The notes: generated by a model from the sequence alone, not told the origin. Positions 17,435 through 28,004 are shown, numbered from the stretch's first letter. The stretch is 64,000 nucleotides of DNA from Arthrobacter bussei (GCF_009377195.2 NZ_VJXX01000001.1:186001-250000), one strand, 5' to 3'. Numbers and translations: made by a program.

Positions 17435-18554
17435 AGTGGTCCCATCCCCTGAGAGCTGTCGCCTGTGACGCCAGTGTCACCAGCGGCTTGCCCGGCCTCA
17501 CCGAGCCTACCGCAGTGAAGCCGGGAGGAAGCAGGGAGTCCTGCGGGAAGGTGGCGAGCAGACCGTGGTCCTCGCCGCCGCCGAGGATCCACTCCATCGG
17601 ATCGAGATCGAGCACCAGGGCCACCTCACGGAGTGGATCGGCGTACGTCCCGAGGACCACGGGGTCGAGGTCCAGGTGCACCCCGCTGGCGGCGGCGATC
17701 CGCCCTGCGTCGCGGACGAGGCCGTCGGAGATGTCGAGCATCGCGCTCGCGCCGCCGGCAGCGGCGGCCGGGCCGGCGGTGAGCGGCGGGCGGGGACGCA
17801 GCTGGGCTGCGATGAGGTCAGCCGCCGACGCGCCGAACTCCGTCACCGGCCGCCCGTCCTCCAGGATGGCCAGTCCGGCCGCTGCCCGGCCCAGGGTTCC
17901 GGCCACCGCGAGGACGTGGCCCGGCCTGGCTCCGGAACGGAGCACCGGCGCGAGCCCGTGCAGGGCCCCCGTCACGGCTGCCGTGATGACGAGCTCGGAA
18001 CCGCGGCCGAGGTCCCCGCCGACCACGGAGCAGCCCACTGCGCGGAGCTCCCGGATCGCTGCGGCGAGGCCCCGCGCGCAGTCCTCGACCCAGGCGACGG
18101 GGGTGATCGGGGGCAGGGTGAGGCTGACGACGAGCGACGTCGGCGTGCCGCCCATCGCGTTGATGTCGCTGAGATTCTGCGCCGCGGACTTCCAGCCGAC
18201 GTCGAAGCCCGAGGTCCTGAAGCCGTTGGGGCGTACGGTCCTGAAGTCGTGGCCCTCCACGAGGGTGTCCATCGACAGCACGAGCGGTCCGGCCTCCGAC
18301 AGCACGGCGGCATCGTCACCGGGCCCTACGAGGACTCCCTGCGGAGCACCCAGCATCGCGATGATCCGTGCCAGGAGTTCACCTTCACCCAGCCCGCCGA
18401 CCGACGCCTCGGCGGTGGACCCGCGATCGACGCCCGGAGCCGCGTCCTCCGGCAGCGCCACCGGCCGAGGAGCACCACCTGCCGGACGGGAGGACCCGGT
18501 CGTCGCGTCCGGGACTGCAGCTGCGCCCGGTTCGGAAGGAATGTCGTGCCGCAT
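17424..18554 (-). CDS. thiL: Thiamine-monophosphate kinase
   Basis: ATP-dependent phosphorylation of thiamine monophosphate to the diphosphate cofactor. PurM-like fold, with VGPGDDAAVL near the N-terminus, MDTLVEGHDF, NLSDINAMGG, VVGGDLGRG, and MLDISDGLVRDAGRI (all nucleotide or Mg-binding motifs of the family). The N-terminal 50 residues are a Pro/Ala-rich extension, so the true start may lie downstream of 18554. It heads the thiL-DAK2-recG unit. In related genomes rpmB sits between thiL and the DAK2 gene; it is absent here. Confidence 0.94.
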   Translation of the reverse strand: MRHDIPSEPGAAAVPDATTGSSRPAGGAPRPVALPEDAAPGVDRGSTAEASVGGLGEGELLARIIAMLGAPQGVLVGPGDDAAVLSEAGPLVLSMDTLVEGHDFRTVRPNGFRTSGFDVGWKSAAQNLSDINAMGGTPTSLVVSLTLPPITPVAWVEDCARGLAAAIRELRAVGCSVVGGDLGRGSELVITAAVTGALHGLAPVLRSGARPGHVLAVAGTLGRAAAGLAILEDGRPVTEFGASAADLIAAQLRPRPPLTAGPAAAAGGASAMLDISDGLVRDAGRIAAASGVHLDLDPVVLGTYADPLREVALVLDLDPMEWILGGGEDHGLLATFPQDSLLPPGFTAVGSVRPGKPLVTLASQATALRGWDHFAH

Positions 18555-18608
18555 ACTCCTACCGTAGGCCCCGGGGCCGACACGCGCGCCGGGCTGCCGG
18601 GTCCGCCG

Positions 18609-20030
18609 TCACGCCCTCGGGAGTGCGTGCACGTAGGCGGACAGCCGCTCGGACGCCGGCGCCGGCGCGAACCCGGTGGCCTTGATCTTCGCGAGGTCGA
18701 GCGTGCTCCTCAGCGGGCGGGGAGCCGCGGCCTTGCCCGCGAAGTACTCCTCGGTACTGACGCCGGTGACGTCACCACGCTCCCGTCCGACGAGGTCGAA
18801 CACGTCGGCGGCGATCTCTGCCCAGCTCTGCGGCGCGCCGTCGTTGGTGACGTTGTAGGTGCCGTACGGTGCGCCGGTGCCGACCAGGTGCAGGATGGCG
18901 CCGGCGATGTCCTCCGTGAAGGTGAGCCGTCCCACCTGGTCGTCGACCACACTGGGCGAGATCCCGCGGCCGGCAAGGCTCGCCATGGTGCGCACGAAGT
19001 TCCCGCCCTCACCGATCACCCAGCTGGTGCGCAGGATGTAGTGCCGCGGCACGGTCGCCACGATGGCGTCGCCGGCGGCCTTGGTCTGCCCGTACACCCC
19101 GAGCGGGGTGAAGGCCTCGTCCTCGCCGTGCACGTCCCGGGACCCGTCGAAGACGTAGTCGCTGGAGACGTGCACCAGGGTGATGCGGTGGGCGGTGGCC
19201 ACGCGGGCGAGGGCCGCGACGCCCGAGACGTTGACCGCCCAGGCTGCCGCGCGGCCCTCCGGGCTCTCCGCGGTGTCGACGGCGGTGTAGGCCGCCGCGT
19301 TGATGATGGTGTCGTAGGCCGTCCACGGGCGGGCGTCGTCGAGCCCACCGCCGAGCAGGTCCAGCTCCGCACGGCCGGCGAACTCCACCGACGGGTGCCC
19401 CGCGAGGGCCGCGCGCAGCGCCCGTCCCAGCTGTCCGTCGGCGCCGACGACGAGCGTGCGGCGCGGCGCGAGCGGTGTGACCTCGGCGAGCCGGGGGTGC
19501 TGTCGGTCCTTGTCGGACAGCTCGGCGTCGGCGAGCGGGATGGGCCAGTCGATCGCCGACGTCTCGTCGGCCAGGTTGAGGAACACGTACTGGTCCTGCG
19601 CGTCGGCCGACCAGTGGTCGTTGACGAGGTAGGTGTAGGCCGTGCCGTCCTCGAGAGTCTGGAAGGCATTGCCCACGCCACGGGGGATGAAGATGGCGGT
19701 GGAGGGGTCCAGCTCGGCGGTGAAGACCGCGCCGAACGAGGGTCCCTCGCGCAGATCCACCCAGGCACCGAAGACGCGCCCGGTCGCCACCGAGATGAAC
19801 TTGTCCCAGGGTTCGGCGTGGATGCCGCGGGTCGTGCCGGCCGTCTCGTTGAAGGAGATGTTGTTCTGCACGGGTCCGAAGTCGGCGAGGCCGGCGGCCG
19901 TCATCTTGGCCCGCTGCCAGTTCTCCTTGAACCAGCCGCGGTTGTCACCGTGGACCGGGAGGTCGAACAGCACGACGCCGGGGATGGGCGTCTCGCGCGA
20001 GCCGAGGGGCTTCGAGAAGGTGGGGCCCAC
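18609..20030 (-). CDS. Fused dTDP-4-dehydrorhamnose 3,5-epimerase / reductase
   Basis: 473 residues combining RmlC and RmlD. The N-terminal cupin (about 1-185) has NISFNETAGTTRGIHAEPWDK with the catalytic histidine, IPRGVGNAFQTLEDG and a C-terminal tyrosine. The C-terminal SDR part (about 190-473) has VVGADGQLGRAL, HVSSDYVFDG and the YGQTKAAGD catalytic Tyr/Lys. The two domains do the last two steps of dTDP-L-rhamnose synthesis. It starts 3 bp after the rmlB stop. Such RmlC-RmlD fusions are recurrent in Micrococcaceae. No glucose-1-phosphate thymidylyltransferase (rmlA) is in the window. Confidence 0.93.
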   Translation of the reverse strand: MGPTFSKPLGSRETPIPGVVLFDLPVHGDNRGWFKENWQRAKMTAAGLADFGPVQNNISFNETAGTTRGIHAEPWDKFISVATGRVFGAWVDLREGPSFGAVFTAELDPSTAIFIPRGVGNAFQTLEDGTAYTYLVNDHWSADAQDQYVFLNLADETSAIDWPIPLADAELSDKDRQHPRLAEVTPLAPRRTLVVGADGQLGRALRAALAGHPSVEFAGRAELDLLGGGLDDARPWTAYDTIINAAAYTAVDTAESPEGRAAAWAVNVSGVAALARVATAHRITLVHVSSDYVFDGSRDVHGEDEAFTPLGVYGQTKAAGDAIVATVPRHYILRTSWVIGEGGNFVRTMASLAGRGISPSVVDDQVGRLTFTEDIAGAILHLVGTGAPYGTYNVTNDGAPQSWAEIAADVFDLVGRERGDVTGVSTEEYFAGKAAAPRPLRSTLDLAKIKATGFAPAPASERLSAYVHALPRA

Positions 20031-20033
20031 GGG

Positions 20034-21092
<1,059 letters not shown>

Positions 21093-21872
21093 TCACGACT
21101 GGTGGCGGCCCCTCCTGCGGACGGCGACGACCACCACGACGGCCACGAGTGCGGCGACGAGACCCGCGCCGATCCAGGCCGCGGGCGCGAGCGAGGAGGT
21201 GCGCTCCGCCTCGACCGCGACCGTGCTGCCGCTCGGCGAGGGAGTCGGCACGCTGCTCGTGCGCGGCGTCGCGGTGACCGTCGCGTCCGGGGTGGCGGAG
21301 GGCAGGGTCGCAGGCGGGACGACGGCAGGAGGCGCGGACGACGGCGGGGCTGCCGTCACGGGGGCGGAGGCCGTCGCACTCGGGGTGGCCGTCGCCGTGG
21401 GTTGCGCGGCAGTCGGCGACGGCACGGGCCCCTCGTCCTCGATCGGTACCACCTGGTCGGTTGCGGCGTCGTACCGCTCGTTGGTGTAGATCAGCGTGTC
21501 CGCGAAGAGCAGGTACCCGGTGCCGGGTTCGATCAGGTGGCCGGTCCCCGGATGCACGAGGAAGCCTGTCCGGGCGTTGATCGCGAATCCCGTCGCGGGG
21601 TCGATCCCCGACGTGGCGGTGGGATCCGGCACGGGCGGTGCGGGTTCGCCGAACGTCGCTCCCGGCTGGGGCTGCTCGACGACGTTCGGCCGCTGCTGCT
21701 CGACGACGTCGGGCTGCTGCTGGGCGACGACCGCAGGACGGGGCGCGACGGCGACGGCCGGCGCGGGAAGGACGGCCACCGCGGCCACCGCGGCCACGGC
21801 GAGGAGTGCGCCCGCGGCGGCGACCCGCGGTCGGACGATGGGATGGGGGGCGGGGAGGTGGGGCGCTGTCAT
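21093..21872 (-). CDS. Secreted, C-terminally anchored Pro/Thr-rich protein
   Basis: 259 residues. A signal peptide with a long Ala/Val core is followed by a short imperfect repeat (VVAQQQPDVVEQQRPNVVEQ). Next comes a compact repetitive motif (GFAINARTGFLVHPGTGHLI, then EPGTGYLLF), then a Pro/Thr/Ala spacer of about 80 residues. One C-terminal helix and a basic tail (RRRGRHQS) end it. I do not recognise the family. The layout is that of a wall-spanning surface protein. It lies 60 bp upstream of rmlB and may be co-transcribed with it. Confidence 0.7.
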   Translation of the reverse strand: MTAPHLPAPHPIVRPRVAAAGALLAVAAVAAVAVLPAPAVAVAPRPAVVAQQQPDVVEQQRPNVVEQPQPGATFGEPAPPVPDPTATSGIDPATGFAINARTGFLVHPGTGHLIEPGTGYLLFADTLIYTNERYDAATDQVVPIEDEGPVPSPTAAQPTATATPSATASAPVTAAPPSSAPPAVVPPATLPSATPDATVTATPRTSSVPTPSPSGSTVAVEAERTSSLAPAAWIGAGLVAALVAVVVVVAVRRRGRHQS

Positions 21873-22120
21873 TCGTCCTCGGCTCGATCTGCGCCGGGAT
21901 GCTGGGGAAGCGCACCGGTCACGCGTGGGACCGTCAGCCTGAGCGCTGCGGCTCTCGAATCCTACTGGCGGCCGGCTCCACGGCGCGGTCGGCCGGGTCC
22001 GGCGGCGGCCGCGTGTCGCAGCAGGCCGCCCGGGCGTCGACGGGACGCTCCGGCCGCAAGCGGAAGAAGCCCGCGACCGCGTGTCGAGGGAAGGCCGGGG
22101 CCACGCACTAGGCTGGCTCC

Positions 22121-22609
22121 ATGCGTGCTCTCCCCCGTGCCGTGGCCCTCGTCGCGGCCGCCGCGACCCTGCTGGTCGTGCTGCCCGGCTGCACGTCCGT
22201 CGTCGACGTCGATCCGGCAGCGGACGCCGCGAATGCCGACTGCGCGGATGTGATGATCGCCCTGCCGCCGCTGGTCGCCGAGAACGAACAGCGGGACACC
22301 AACAGTCAGGCGACGTCCGCCTGGGGCGATCCGTCCAGGGTGGTGCTGCGGTGCGGCGTCGTCGTGCCCGGGCCCACCACCGATCCCTGCGTGACCGTGA
22401 ACGACGTCGACTGGGTGGTCCGCGAGGGTGATCCCGCGTGGACCGCGACCACCTACGGGCGGGATCCCGCCGTCGAGGTCCTGTTCGATCCCGAGGAGGT
22501 GGCCTCCAGCACTGTCCTCGTGGAGCTGGGCGACGCCGTCTCGCGCGTCGAGCAGACCCGGGCCTGCGTGGGACTGTCCGAGGCCACCCCCGTACCCACC
22601 GGCGGCTGA
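22121..22609 (+). CDS. DUF3515 lipoprotein
   Basis: 162 residues. Signal peptide with lipobox LPGC and acylated Cys at residue 24. The mature domain has family-typical DCADVMIALPPLV and SAWGDPSRVVLRCGV. Function unknown, exported to the membrane surface. In many Actinobacteria it sits between ddl and thiL; here it is on the opposite strand and 16 kb from ddl. Two conserved extra cysteines may form a disulfide. Confidence 0.85.
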   Translation: MRALPRAVALVAAAATLLVVLPGCTSVVDVDPAADAANADCADVMIALPPLVAENEQRDTNSQATSAWGDPSRVVLRCGVVVPGPTTDPCVTVNDVDWVVREGDPAWTATTYGRDPAVEVLFDPEEVASSTVLVELGDAVSRVEQTRACVGLSEATPVPTGG

Positions 22610-22651
22610 CGCCGGACCGACCGCACCAGCCGCGACCCGCCAGGAGGCACA

Positions 22652-23509
22652 GTGAAAGCCGAACAGATCTCCGACGTCTGCACCTTCCACGGAGAAGGCC
22701 CCTACTGGGATCCGCGGCGGGGTGAACTGCTCCTCGTCGACATGATGGAGGGCGACGTCCTCGTGCGCCACGAGGACGGGGGCATCGACCGGCATGACGT
22801 GCACCCCCGCCTGGCCGGTGTGATCCGCGGGCGCGCCTCGGGCGGCTACGTCATCGGCGTGGAGCGTGGTTTCGTGTTCGCGGACGAGTCGCTCGCCGAC
22901 CTCTCACAGGGGCCGGAGGCCTTCGACGACCCCGCCGTCCGCATGAACGACGGCGGCTGCGACACGGCCGGCAGGTTCCTCTGCGGCTCGATGGGCTGGG
23001 AGGGCGGCTTCGGCGCCGGCACGCTGTACTCGCTGGACGGCGACCACTCGGTCTCGACGCTGCTCACCGGGATCACGGTGTCCAACGGCCTGCACTTCTC
23101 CCCCGACGGCGGCACCGCCTTCTTCAGCGACACCCCGACGGGCCGGATCGACGCGCTCGGGTACGACGTCGAGGCGGGGAGCTTCACGGACCGCCGCACC
23201 TTCGCCGTCGTCGAGCCCGCGCTGGGGATGCCGGACGGCATGGCGATCGACGCGGAGGGCGGTGTCTGGACCGCGCTGTACGGCGGGGGCGCCGTGGCGC
23301 GCTTCGATGCGTCGGGCAGGTTGTCGGAGCACATCCCCCTGCCCGTCACCAACGTGACGGCGTGCGCCTTCGGAGGAGCGGACCTCTCGACGCTGTTCAT
23401 CACGACCACGCAGGAGAACATCCCGGAGGGGTCGGAGCCACTGGCGGGAGCTCTTTTCTCGGTGCGGACAGGTGTGGCCGGAGCCCCGCTGCCGATGTTC
23501 CGTGGCTGA
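22652..23509 (+). CDS. SMP-30/gluconolactonase family protein
   Basis: 285-residue six-bladed beta-propeller hydrolase. The metal-binding Glu is in FHGEGPYWD, further ligands are in TVSNGLHFSPDG (Asn) and GMPDGMAIDAEGG (Asp). The family hydrolyses sugar lactones such as gluconolactone; the substrate here is unknown. It starts with GTG at 22652 after AGGAGG. Its stop codon lies in the first unit of a 13-bp tandem repeat array. Confidence 0.88.
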   Translation: MKAEQISDVCTFHGEGPYWDPRRGELLLVDMMEGDVLVRHEDGGIDRHDVHPRLAGVIRGRASGGYVIGVERGFVFADESLADLSQGPEAFDDPAVRMNDGGCDTAGRFLCGSMGWEGGFGAGTLYSLDGDHSVSTLLTGITVSNGLHFSPDGGTAFFSDTPTGRIDALGYDVEAGSFTDRRTFAVVEPALGMPDGMAIDAEGGVWTALYGGGAVARFDASGRLSEHIPLPVTNVTACAFGGADLSTLFITTTQENIPEGSEPLAGALFSVRTGVAGAPLPMFRG

Positions 23510-23569
23510 GTCCCGGGGCTGAGTCCCTGGGCTGAGTCCCTGGGCTGAGTCCCTGGGCTGAGTCCCTGG
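23505..23569 (+). repeat. 13-bp tandem repeat array, five copies
   Basis: Five direct copies of GCTGAGTCCCTGG (first copy with one change) begin at the end of the SMP-30 gene. The TGA stop at 23507-23509 is inside copy 1. Since 13 is not a multiple of three, the repeated TGA falls in all three plus-strand frames. Confidence 0.9.
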
Positions 23570-23740
23570 GATGTCCCTGCACGATCACCGGCCCAGCGCT
23601 GCCTCCGGCGAGCGGAGGCGAAGAGGAGGGACATCCTCCCGCGAACGACCACTGTTATGCGTCCGCGGGAGGCTTGTCCCCCACATGTTCGTGTCCGCTC
23701 CGGCCGTGGATGGGTGCGTTCCGAACGGAGCGGAGGGGCA

Positions 23741-24580
23741 CTACAGGATGGGTTGCCCGCCCGTCACGGCGATGCGTGCGCCGGAGACGTAGCTCGCTTC
23801 ATCCGAGGCCAGCAGCACGTACACCGGGGCGAGCTCCGCCGGCTGGCCTGCGCGTTGCATCGGGACCTGCTGCCCGAAGCTCTCCACCTGCTCCTCGGGC
23901 ATGGTAGCCGGGATGAGCGGCGTCCAGATCGGTCCGGGGGCCACCGAGTTGGCGCGGATGCCGCGTTCGGCGAGCAGCTGAGCCATGGCGGCCGTCATGT
24001 TCGCGATGCCGGCCTTGGTGGCCGAGTACGGCATGAGGGTGGGGACGGGGTTGTCCGAGTTGACCGAACTGGACCCGATGATCGAGCCTCCGGGGCCCAT
24101 GTGCGGGAGGACCGCCTTGGTCAGGTGGAAGAACGCGCTGAGGTTGATGGCGAGCGTGCGGTCCCACTCCTCGTCGGGAATCTCCTCGATGGTCTCGTGC
24201 GTCATCTGGAAGGCCGCGTTGCTGACGAGGATGTCGACGCGCCCGAACTCCTGCACCGCCGTGTCGATCACGCCCCTGCACGTCGCCGGATCAGCCAGAT
24301 CGCCGGGGAAGAGGACAGCGGTCCTGCCTGCCTCCTCGACCCAGCGCGCGGTCTCGCGGGCGTCGTCGTCCTCGTCCAGAGAGCTGATGAGGACGTCCGC
24401 GCCCTCCCTCGCGTACGCGATGGCGACCGCGCGCCCGATGCCGCTGTCGCCGCCGGTGATGACCGCCTTCTTGCCGGCGAGGCGGCCCGAGCCGCGGTAG
24501 GACTGTTCGCCGTGATCGGGCGCTGGGTCCATCGCGTCGGTGGTTCCGGGCGGGTCCTGCTGCTGCACTGGCTGGCTCAC
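23741..24580 (-). CDS. Short-chain dehydrogenase/reductase, general-stress type
   Basis: 279 residues. Rossmann motif AVITGGDSGIGRAVA, NAA motif VSNAAFQMT, catalytic Ser in IIGSSSV and Tyr/Lys in YSATKAGI. The 35-residue Gln/Pro-rich N-terminus before the fold is typical of the YghA/GsiB-like general-stress SDR subgroup. Its substrate is unknown. The GTG start at 24580 is preceded by AGGAGGA. It is transcribed toward the convergent SMP-30 gene, with the repeat array between them. Confidence 0.9.
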   Translation of the reverse strand: MSQPVQQQDPPGTTDAMDPAPDHGEQSYRGSGRLAGKKAVITGGDSGIGRAVAIAYAREGADVLISSLDEDDDARETARWVEEAGRTAVLFPGDLADPATCRGVIDTAVQEFGRVDILVSNAAFQMTHETIEEIPDEEWDRTLAINLSAFFHLTKAVLPHMGPGGSIIGSSSVNSDNPVPTLMPYSATKAGIANMTAAMAQLLAERGIRANSVAPGPIWTPLIPATMPEEQVESFGQQVPMQRAGQPAELAPVYVLLASDEASYVSGARIAVTGGQPIL

Positions 24581-24742
24581 TGTTCCTCCTGGTGTCTGCT
24601 GGGTCTCTCCTGCAGGCGCTCCGTGTCCACCGGGGATCGGTGCCGCAGGTTCCTTGCCTCCTCACCATAAGCAGCCTTAGTAGTTGAGGAGAAGCGGACA
24701 TCCGGTCCGGGAACCCGTTGCGCAGGAGGACCCGTAGCAGCC

Positions 24743-25762
24743 ATGCAGCAGCCAGCCGAGTACATCCTCCCGCTGAGGTGGACCGATCGGGGACCCCTCG
24801 ACGAGCTGGCCCGCTACCTGGCCAGGCTGGTCCGGTGGGTCGACGTCACGGTGGTCGACGGGTCCCCCGACGCGTCCTTCCGGCGTCACGCCCGGGCGTT
24901 CCCTCCCGCCGTCCGCCACGTCAGGCCCGCGCAGCAGCAGGTCAGCCGGGGCGGGAACGGCAAGGTGCAGGGCGTCCTGACCGGGATCGCCCTCGCCCGG
25001 CACGAACGGCTCGTCATCGCGGACGACGACGTCCGGTACACCGAGGAAGGCCTGTCGCGGGTCCTGCGGCTCCTCGACGGCGCGGATCTCGTCCGGCCGC
25101 AGAACTACTTCGCACCCCTCACCTGGCACGCACGCTGGGACACCGGCCGGACCCTGCTGAACCGGGCCTTCGCCTCCGACTACCCGGGAACCCTCGCCCT
25201 CCGGCGCAGCACGGTCCTGGCGGCCGGCGGATACAGCACCGAGGCCCTGTTCGAGAACCTGGAACTGATCAGGACCATCCGCGCTGCGGGCGGACGGGAG
25301 GTCCGGGCGGACGATCTCTTCGTGCGTCGCCTGCCCTGTACCACGCGGCACTTCCTGCGGCAGCGCGTGCGGCAGGCCTATGACAGCTTCGGTCAGCCGC
25401 CACGTCTTCTGGCGGAACTCGGCGTCCTTCCCGCCCTGGTCCTCATCCGTCCCGACGGGTTACGGCTCGCCGGGCTGGCCTGCGGTGTCGCCGCCCTGGC
25501 GGAGCTGGGCCGACGACGGCGGGGCGGGCGGGCGGTGTATCCACCCGCTGCTGCCCTGTGGGTACCGCTGTGGCTCGCGGAGCGGGCCGTGTGCAGCTGG
25601 CTCGCCGTGCTGAGCAGGGCACGCGGTGGGGTGCGGTACAGCGGCGGGCGGATGCGGCTGGCAGCGCACTCCGAGCGCCAGTTGCGGAGACGCGTCGCAG
25701 CGATCCGCCCGCGGGACGGATCGCGGGGACCCGCACCCGTCGGGATCAGCGCGCGGCGCTAG
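24743..25762 (+). CDS. Family 2 glycosyltransferase
   Basis: 339 residues. GT-A fold with VVDGSPDASF near residue 40, a DDD divalent-metal motif (IADDDVRYT) near residue 95, and an acceptor-site ENLELIRTI motif. A hydrophobic C-terminal part (about residues 240-300) suggests membrane association. The donor sugar is unknown. AGGAGG lies 12 bp before the ATG. It is divergent from the SDR and ends tail-to-tail with the SRPBCC gene, with the two stops sharing CTAG. Confidence 0.85.
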   Translation: MQQPAEYILPLRWTDRGPLDELARYLARLVRWVDVTVVDGSPDASFRRHARAFPPAVRHVRPAQQQVSRGGNGKVQGVLTGIALARHERLVIADDDVRYTEEGLSRVLRLLDGADLVRPQNYFAPLTWHARWDTGRTLLNRAFASDYPGTLALRRSTVLAAGGYSTEALFENLELIRTIRAAGGREVRADDLFVRRLPCTTRHFLRQRVRQAYDSFGQPPRLLAELGVLPALVLIRPDGLRLAGLACGVAALAELGRRRRGGRAVYPPAAALWVPLWLAERAVCSWLAVLSRARGGVRYSGGRMRLAAHSERQLRRRVAAIRPRDGSRGPAPVGISARR

Positions 25763-26205
25763 CCCGCCAGGCTGTCGAGCTTCCCCTTCATCCCGTTCAA
25801 CGCCGGGTCACGCAGCGCGTCGAACGCCGGCCGCAGGACCGGCTGTGCGATCTTCAGCACCCCATTCAGGTCGAATTCCGCGGTGTAGGTGACATCGCTG
25901 CCGCCCGGGATGGACGTCGAGGGGACCACGTCCATCGAGTCGAAGGCGACGAGGGTCTTGTTCTCCCCGCGCAATCGGATGTGGCCGGGCCGTAACTCCT
26001 CGATCTCGTACTCGATGGGACGGCGCTTGCCGCGGAACTCGGCCTCCGCGTGGTAGCGGTGCCCCACCGCGGCCGGTCCCTCGGACCGCTTCTCGACGAC
26101 GGGCGTCCCAGGATCCCAGGTGCTCGTGTTCTCGAACTCGGAGAGGAAGGCGAAGGCCCGCTCGGGAGGAAGGACGGTGCTGATGGATCCTCTGACGGTG
26201 ATCAT
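25759..26205 (-). CDS. SRPBCC (START/Bet v1-like) protein
   Basis: 148 residues. Begins MITVRGSISTVLPPERAFAF and contains FENTSTWDPGTPVV, typical of the polyketide-cyclase/dehydrase SRPBCC family, which forms a hydrophobic ligand pocket. The ligand is unknown. It is divergent from the DUF3072 gene with about 75 bp between the start codons and overlaps the glycosyltransferase stop by 4 nt. Confidence 0.85.
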   Translation of the reverse strand: MITVRGSISTVLPPERAFAFLSEFENTSTWDPGTPVVEKRSEGPAAVGHRYHAEAEFRGKRRPIEYEIEELRPGHIRLRGENKTLVAFDSMDVVPSTSIPGGSDVTYTAEFDLNGVLKIAQPVLRPAFDALRDPALNGMKGKLDSLAG

Positions 26206-26279
26206 GGCCCCACCCTACAAGGGTGTCGGTGACGGTAAGTAGACTGATGGAACACGCCCCACGACGAAGAGGAACACAC

Positions 26280-26510
26280 ATGGCAGACACACTGGGAAGC
26301 CCGACCTCCGAGCCCGAGGGCGGTTTCGAGCGCGATCCCTCCGACTGGGTCACCGGCGACGAGCCCATGACCGCAGCGCAGCGCAGCTACCTCGACACCC
26401 TCGCCCGCGAGGCCGGCGAGGAGATCCCCGCAGACATCAACAAGGCCGAGGCGTCCGAGCACATCGACAGGCTCCAGGGCAAGAGCAAGAGGCTCGACGA
26501 GGGATCCTGA
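26280..26510 (+). CDS. DUF3072 protein
   Basis: A 76-residue acidic protein. Core DWVTGDEPMTAAQRSYLDTL followed by AREAGEEIPADINKAEASEHI is the DUF3072 signature, a short helical module found in Actinobacteria. Function unknown. The ATG at 26280 follows AGAGGAA and fits the family; the upstream in-frame extension is not conserved. Confidence 0.85.
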   Translation: MADTLGSPTSEPEGGFERDPSDWVTGDEPMTAAQRSYLDTLAREAGEEIPADINKAEASEHIDRLQGKSKRLDEGS

Positions 26511-26606
26511 TCCCCCGGCACGCCTCGGTACCGATCGGGTCCCACGGTGCAGCGGCTTCCAGCCGCGGCGCCGTGGGATTCGTCGGTCCGGCGTCCGTCA
26601 CCCTCG

Positions 26607-28004
26607 TCAGCGCACCGCGGCGAAGTTGAACTCCGTGCAGATGTCCTGTCCGAACACGAAGCGCCGCACCGGGGCGCTTCGGGCCTCGTCGAGAGCATCC
26701 GAGCCGCTGAAGCGGATGCCCGGCACGCCGTCGCCCACGAGGACGGGCGCGGTGGTGAGGTAGAGCCTGTCGAGCACCCCGGCGTCGAGGAATCGGGACA
26801 CCGTCTTCCCGCCCCCCTCGATCAGCACCTTCCACAGCCCCCGTGCCTGCAGGATGTCGAGGACGCGCCGGGGAGCGAAGTCGCCCTCCGCGAGCCGGAC
26901 CACCTCGACGGACGCGGGCAGGCCCGTCGGGACCACCGCTCCGAGTCCCGTGATCCACAGGGTCGGGACGCCGTCGTCGGCGAGGACGCGTGCCTGCACG
27001 CCGACCTTCGCGCCGGCGTCGAGCACCACCCGCACCGGGCTGCTGCCGGGGACCTCCTCGACCGCGAGGGAGCAGTCCTCCGTGAGGACCGTCGACGCCC
27101 CGACCACGACGGCGTCCACGAGTGCGCGCAGGCGCTGCAGGTGGCCCTGATCGCCGCGGTCCTCGTGCAGCCCGGCGTCACCCGTCCGTGAGGCGATGAA
27201 TCCGTCGAGGCTCTGCCGCAGCTGCCCGATGACGAGCTGCCCGGTGGCAGCCGCCACGTAGCCGTAGCGGTGGGCCAGCTCCTCGGCCTCACCCGGCGCC
27301 GGTGCTGCGGGCACGACGCCGTCCAGCAGCAGGTCCCAGGCGTCGGCGACCGGCGCGGCGTCATGGCGCATGCGGGCCCGCTTCGTCGCCAGGTAGCGCG
27401 CGTTCTCCGAGCGCTCGGACACCACGAGCCCTCGCCGCTCGACGACGCGGATACCCAGGTCCTCCAGGGCCTCCTCCTTGGCCGGATTCCCGGAGAGGAG
27501 GCGCACGGCCCCGATCCCGAGGTCCTGCAGGATCTCGGCGGCCTGGTCGTACCGGCGGGCGTCGACCGGCAGACCGAGCGCGGTGTTGGCATCCACGGTG
27601 TCGATCCCCTGGTCCTGGAGTGCGTACGCCTTCAGCTTCGCGAGCAGGCCGATCCCGCGGCCCTCGTGTCCCCGGACGTACACCACGGCACCACGACCCT
27701 CGCGGGCGATCTCCGCGAGCGCAGCGTCGAGCTGCTCCCCGCAGTCGCAACGCCATGAGCCGAGGGCATCTCCGGTCAGGCACTCGCTGTGCACCCGCAC
27801 GAGCGGCGGCGGACCCGTCGTGTCGGGCGCGTCGTCGTCGATCCCCTGCGCCAGCACCACGTGCTCCGTCCCGCCGCCGTCGCGGTACCCGACCAGCCGG
27901 AAGGTCCCGTGCCGCGTGGGCAGCACCGTCTCCGCGACCCGCTCCACGCTGGCGGGGACGGACGAGGACTCGGACGGGAGGGAGCGGACGGACTGGGCGG
28001 GCAT
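26607..28004 (-). CDS. GTP cyclohydrolase II fused to RibD-type reductase domain
   Basis: 465 residues with two riboflavin-pathway domains. Residues about 20-220 are GTP cyclohydrolase II with zinc cysteines in [17 protein letters not shown], the GTP motif [12 protein letters not shown] and the [10 protein letters not shown] block. Residues about 240-465 are a RibD C-terminal (DHFR-like) reductase: [40 protein letters not shown]. RibA normally partners with DHBP synthase (RibBA) and RibD_C with a deaminase, so this pairing is unusual. It starts at ATG 28004 after TAAGG. No other rib genes or FMN riboswitch are seen nearby. Confidence 0.92.
   Translation of the reverse strand: MPAQSVRSLPSESSSVPASVERVAETVLPTRHGTFRLVGYRDGGGTEHVVLAQGIDDDAPDTTGPPPLVRVHSECLTGDALGSWRCDCGEQLDAALAEIAREGRGAVVYVRGHEGRGIGLLAKLKAYALQDQGIDTVDANTALGLPVDARRYDQAAEILQDLGIGAVRLLSGNPAKEEALEDLGIRVVERRGLVVSERSENARYLATKRARMRHDAAPVADAWDLLLDGVVPAAPAPGEAEELAHRYGYVAAATGQLVIGQLRQSLDGFIASRTGDAGLHEDRGDQGHLQRLRALVDAVVVGASTVLTEDCSLAVEEVPGSSPVRVVLDAGAKVGVQARVLADDGVPTLWITGLGAVVPTGLPASVEVVRLAEGDFAPRRVLDILQARGLWKVLIEGGGKTVSRFLDAGVLDRLYLTTAPVLVGDGVPGIRFSGSDALDEARSAPVRRFVFGQDICTEFNFAAVR

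Noticed and set aside
17420-17440. An rpmB gene between thiL and the DAK2 gene
   Set aside because: The two genes overlap by 11 nt, leaving no room, and no L28-like sequence is seen nearby.
23505-23569. Tandem repeats as a CRISPR array
   Set aside because: Units are 13 bp and directly adjacent, with no spacers, and no cas genes are present.
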